DNA of 64,000 nt from Chaunax sp. Z400. Taxonomy: Eukaryota > Chordata > Actinopteri > Lophiiformes > Chaunacidae. The stretch spans positions 8,977,501 through 9,041,500 of the forward strand of contig CM075202.1 in assembly GCA_037577475.1 (NCBI GenBank), read 5' to 3'. The notes below the pieces were generated by a model. The model searched no databases. It was not told the origin of the DNA and was given only the letters and a program-made list of their open reading frames with translations. A program made the translations under genes and the position numbers. This document shows, in pieces, positions 23,893-64,000 of this stretch (positions are counted from its first letter, which is position 1; each line of letters opens with the position of its first letter).

Positions 23893-24782
23893 AATAATGC
23901 AATTCTTTCAAAATTTGATGTGTCATAAAAACCTTATTTTCAATAGTGTCTTCATGTTGCTTATCGTTTCTGTTAGAAGACATGTACCACTACAGGTACA
24001 ATTATTATAAAGTACTTGTAACTTGTACTTTATGAGTAATCCTACCTTCAAATACCATGCAATAATCAAAATATTGCTTTTTTTCAGCCACAATAATGCA
24101 ATTCTTTCCAACTTTGATGTGTAATAAAAACTTTATTTTCGGTTTTGTATTCATGCCACTCATATCATTTTTTAGAGGACATATAGCACTACATGTGCAA
24201 TCATTATGAAGTATCCTTACTTTGTACTTTTCGAGTAATACTACCTTGAAATAGCATGGATCGATCAAAATAATGCTTTTTTCACCTCCAATAATGCAAT
24301 TCTTTCCAACTTTGATTTGCATTAGAATCTTTATTTTCAATAGTTTATTAATGATACTTACATTTTCTGTTAGAAGGCATGTACCACTAAAGGTACAATT
24401 ATTATGAAGTACGTGTACTTTGTACTTTTCAAGTAATCCTATCTTGAAATACCATGCAGCGATCAAAATATTGCTTTTTATCCCCTACAACAATGCTATT
24501 CTTTTCAAATTTGATGTGTCATAGAAACTTGATTTTCAATAGTTTCTCCATGATTCTTATATTTTCAGGTAGAGGAAATATAGCACTACAGGTACAATTA
24601 TCATGAAGTACTTGTACCTTGTACTTTTTGAGTAATCCTATCTTGAAATACCATGTAACGATCAAAATAATGCTGTTTTTTCCTCCAACAATGCATTTCT
24701 TTCTAAATTTGATGTCATAAAACATTAATTGTCAATATTGCTTTCAAGACACTTTTATATTTGGTTAGAGGACATAGAGACC
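23893..24782. repeat. AT-rich satellite, ~199-bp period, about 4.5 copies
   Basis: Copies start with AATAATGCAATTC-like sequence at 23893, 24092, 24290, 24489 and 24687, so periods are 199, 198, 199 and 198 bp. The last copy breaks off near 24782. Shared landmarks in each copy are a GTACCACTACAGGTAC-like block, a CTTTGTACTTTT block and AATACCATG followed by ATCAAAATA. Copies are clearly diverged, so the array is old. It sits exactly between the two telomere-like arrays of opposite polarity. Minus-strand frames of 60-153 codons run through because two repeat lengths are divisible by three. Confidence 0.9.
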
Positions 24783-24807
24783 TACAATTACTCTTACTCT
24801 TATTACT

Positions 24808-26133
24808 CTAACCCTAGCCAAAACCCTAACCCTAGCCCCAACCCTAACCCTAGCCAAAACCCTAACCCTAGCCCTAACCCTAGCCAAAACCCTAACCCTA
24901 ACACTAGCCCTAACCCTAGCCCCAACCCTAACCCTAACCCTAGCCAAAACCCTAACCCTAGCCAAAACCCTAACCCTAGCCCCAACCCTAACCCTAGCCC
25001 TAACCCTAACCCTAGCCAAAACCCTAACCCTAGCCCCAACCCTAACCCTAGCCCTAACCCTAACCCTAACCCTAGCCCCAACCCTAACCCTAACCCTAGC
25101 CAAAACCCTAACCCTAACCCTTGTCTTAACCCTAACCCTAGCCCCAACCCTAACCCTAACCCTAGCCAAAACCCTAACCCTAGCCCCAACCCCAACCCTA
25201 ACCCTAGCCCCAACCCCAACCCTAACCCTAGCCCCAACCCTAGCCCCAACCCTAGCCCTAACCTAGCCCTAACCCCAACCCTAGCCCCAACCCTAGCCCC
25301 AACCCTAACCCTAGCCAAAACCCTAACCCCAACCCTAACCCTAGCCAAAACCCTAACCCCAACCCTAACCCTAGCCAAAACCCTAACCCTAGCCCTAACC
25401 CTAACCCTAGCCAAAACCCTAACCCTAACCCTAGCCCCAACCCTAACCCTAACCCTAGCCATAACCCTAACCCTAGCCAAAACCCTAACCCTAGCCCCAA
25501 CCCTAACCCTAACCCTAGCCAAAACCCTAACCCTAACCCTAGCCCCAACCCTAACCCTAACCCTAGCCAAAACCCTAACCCTAACCTTAGCCCCAACCCT
25601 AACCCTAGCCCCAACCCTAACCCTAGCCCTAGCTTTAACCCTAACCCTAGCCCCAACCCTAACCCTAGCCCCAACCCTAGCCCCAACCCTAGCCCCAACC
25701 CTAACCCTAGCCCCAACCCTAACCCTAGCCCCAACCCTAACCCTAACCCTAACCCTAGCCCCAGCCCCAGCCCCAGCCCCGACCCTAACCCCAGCCCCAA
25801 CCCTAACCCTGACCCTAGCCCCAACCCTAACTCTAACCCTACCCCTTACCCTAACCTTAGCCCTTACCCTAACCCTAGCCCCAACCCCAACCCTAACCCT
25901 AGCCCCAACCCTAACTCTAACCCTAGCACCAGCCCCAAACCTAACCCTAACCCTATCCCCAACCCTAACCCTAACCCTATCCCCAACCCTAACCCTAACC
26001 CTATCCCCAACCCTAACCCTAGCCAAAACCCTAAACCTAGCCCCAGCCCTAACCCTAAACCTAGCCCCAACCCTAACCCTAAACCTAGCCCCAGCCCTAA
26101 CCCTAAACCTAGCCCCAACCCTAACCCTAGCTA
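24808..26133 (-). repeat. Inverted telomere-like array (CCCTAA on +)
   Basis: The C-rich strand is on +, opposite to everything left of 23.86 kb. Read on the minus strand, units are TTGGGG or TTTTGG, then CTAGGG, then one to three TTAGGG. The CTAGGG hexamer is shared with the left arrays, but the punctuation hexamers differ, so this is not a simple inverted copy of them. Toward the right end GATAGGG and TTTAGGG variants appear. The array ends at CTAGCTAACCCTGACTTG, followed by C- and A-homopolymer runs at 26168-26191. Confidence 0.95.
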
Positions 26134-27246
26134 ACCCTGACTTGAATTCATTGAAACCCTTTTGAAGCCCCCCCACCCCCCCAAAAAAAACAACCCCTTT
26201 TGTCAATTCAGGTGAGCACTTTGTCGTCTGTCTGAATAAAACCTGAGCCTGCCGTCAACACTGGGAGGTCCAGGCATAAGCGGTCTCTGCACAGGTGTTA
26301 AAGGGGTCATCAGTCTGTGCAGCCATTGAATAGTGATGAACACCTGTGTATGAGGAGGGCTTCTGTTGTCCACTCTGTCGTCTCAGTTTACTCTCAGCAC
26401 CTGACTTCACTTCCTGCTGCCTGTCAGCAAGAGCGAACCATCAGTGAAACCTCAGGGGAACGTTTGCATTCAAAAACAGACTTTTATTCCAGAAGCTGAC
26501 TTCCAGAAATCTTCTCAAACTGCAGCTTCTGACAGTCTGGTGCCTTTCAGAACACAGACGCATCACGGCCAGCATAGCTCAAACGGATGCACTGATTGGC
26601 AGGCACAGCTTGAGAAAAGTCCGATTGTCAGCTGTCCTGCGTCTGAAGGCAACAATGTTTGATCAGGTTTTGCAGGGGCTGCATGTCATCTTTCATTCAT
26701 CATTGTTTTTCCAGTAGATTGGCTTTGTTGTCCTTGTGTCATAAAAACGACAGGTGAATATAGTCATGTCCATCTGTAATAGTTTTTTTGTCCGGAGCAT
26801 ATCTCACAAACTATACTGTACATACTAGCTTCACGGAACCTTACACATATATTAACTATATAAGTAGTTGTTCTTTTTTGACATTTTGAACTTTATGCAG
26901 TTTTTATTTTTTGTTGTTCAATTAACCATGATAAGGAATTGTGCCTTTTAATATTTTGATTTTTCTCCTTTTTTATTTTTTTTATTTTTTGAGTTTTCCA
27001 AGGAAAGATAATTTTAAGGTGACTCTGAAGGTTGTTCATCTTAATCATAGCGTACATCCAAAACAACATACACTACTCTCGGCTCATCAAAGGAATGGAG
27101 GATACGTCATATACTGATGAATTTGTTGTGCAATCCTTTGGGGGATATCTGGGGGGTATATCAAAATGAGATGACTTTTTCATTTTGGTTGTGCGCATAT
27201 TTGTGAGGCTTTGCCTGAAACAGAAACGTTAACAGGGGATGAAGTG

Positions 27247-27277
<31 letters not shown>

Positions 27278-27675
27278 TTCCTCGTTGTTTCATCAGAGAT
27301 GCTATTTTGGCTTCTTTGCTTGATTTATGATTTATGGTGGAATCTGTTGCCTCTGTCCCCAATTTGAAAAATAGTTTGCAATAAAGCCATCGATGTTTGC
27401 AAATGCCATTATGATGATGATACAGTGATGTTATTTTGTATGTAATTTTGAGTGCGTGTTTATTTTGCCAGGTTCTTTTATGTACTTTCTGTGCTATTTT
27501 GTGTATTTTAGATTTCAAAATAGTGTTTTCCCTTACGATATGCCTTGAAAGGGTTTTTTTCAGGATCTGAAGGTGTGTGCTTTGACATCAGTGGCTTCTG
27601 CTCTGTTTGTGTTTCATCTATTGTGTTTTTGTTTTTCTCCCTCTAATGGCTGTCCTGTGCTGTTGTGATTTTCAG
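26134..27675 (+). other. utrn: Right-hand part of the utrn intron before exon 63-equivalent
   Basis: This is ordinary intron-like sequence with a poly-C/poly-A stretch at 26168-26191 and a GT microsatellite at about 27244-27278. I looked for the preceding exon (the one encoding the middle of the WW domain) and for a Dp71/Up71-like short first exon and did not recognise either. The open frames at 26317-26499 and 26444-26662 resemble nothing I know. Confidence 0.7.
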
Positions 27676-63728
<36,053 letters not shown>

Positions 63729-64000
63729 GTCCACAGAGGTTGGTGTGAGCGTGATGGCGCAGTAAGAGAGAGAACCGTTCCCAAGAAAAGAATCTCCCCG
63801 ACCCCAAATCCCAAAGACGCACAGGACCAGACAACTTAACTACTATCACCACCTTGTCTTGTACTATGCAAACTGTACATTTTATGAAGTGTAGATTGTA
63901 TCTGAGCTTGGTTCAACATTCGTCAGTGATTTGTTTAGTAAGCAGATGAGTATATGGCCACTGGGCTTTGTATAGTAAAATATGCTTTTTGTTTTTCAGA
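63729..64000 (+). other. utrn: utrn 3' untranslated region, beginning
   Basis: Sequence after the stop to the window edge, with no splice signal needed. No AATAAA polyadenylation signal is seen before 64000, so the 3' UTR runs past the window. Confidence 0.75.

Noticed and set aside
20922..26206. Open frames of LGLELG, TLTLA, PNPNPS or ARVRVR type on both strands
   Set aside because: Same register effect in the TTAGAG and CCCTAA arrays.

Overview
The window comes from a vertebrate nuclear genome, most likely a teleost fish. Evidence for this is widely spaced exons with GT-AG introns, abundant long CA/GT microsatellites, interspersed-repeat fragments of fish type, and exons of utrophin, a vertebrate gene. 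There is no bacterial or viral gene organisation.

Layout: (1) 1-17.6 kb is a telomere-like satellite with the G-rich strand on +. It is built from 24- and 30-bp units (TTTGAG CTAGGG plus two or three TTAGGG). Four non-telomeric cassettes interrupt it at 9.0, 11.3, 13.8 and 16.2 kb. Each cassette holds 4-6 tandem 151-bp monomers containing a long inverted repeat, a shared ~270-bp tail and a terminal hairpin. (2) 17.6-23.86 kb is a related array punctuated by TTAGAG. (3) 23.87-24.78 kb is an AT-rich satellite of about 4.5 copies with a ~199-bp period. (4) 24.81-26.13 kb is a telomere-like array of opposite polarity (CCCTAA on +) with different punctuation hexamers. The two telomeric arrays are therefore head-to-head around a small satellite. 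(5) 26.13-64.0 kb is the 3' end of utrn on the + strand, with introns.

I could place 17 consecutive coding exons, equivalent to DMD exons 63-79. They join in frame with no stop: the first base completes a codon, 587 codons follow, then TGA. The product covers the end of the WW domain, the EF-hand-like region, the ZZ zinc finger, the exon 71-74 region, the C-terminal coiled coil and a tail ending RPQVM (human utrophin ends RPQAM, from memory). This is the half of utrophin that binds dystroglycan, syntrophin and dystrobrevin at the sarcolemma and neuromuscular junction.

No exon upstream of the DMD-63 equivalent is visible. The telomere-like block thus lies either inside the utrn intron equivalent to DMD intron 62 or at an assembly join. 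The exon set is exactly the one a short Up71-type transcript would use. The main points to check are the head-to-head arrays at a utrn intron, the palindromic 151-bp cassettes, a GC-AG intron after exon 66, two exons whose acceptors lie directly against GT microsatellites, and a His-to-Asn change in the ZZ domain.
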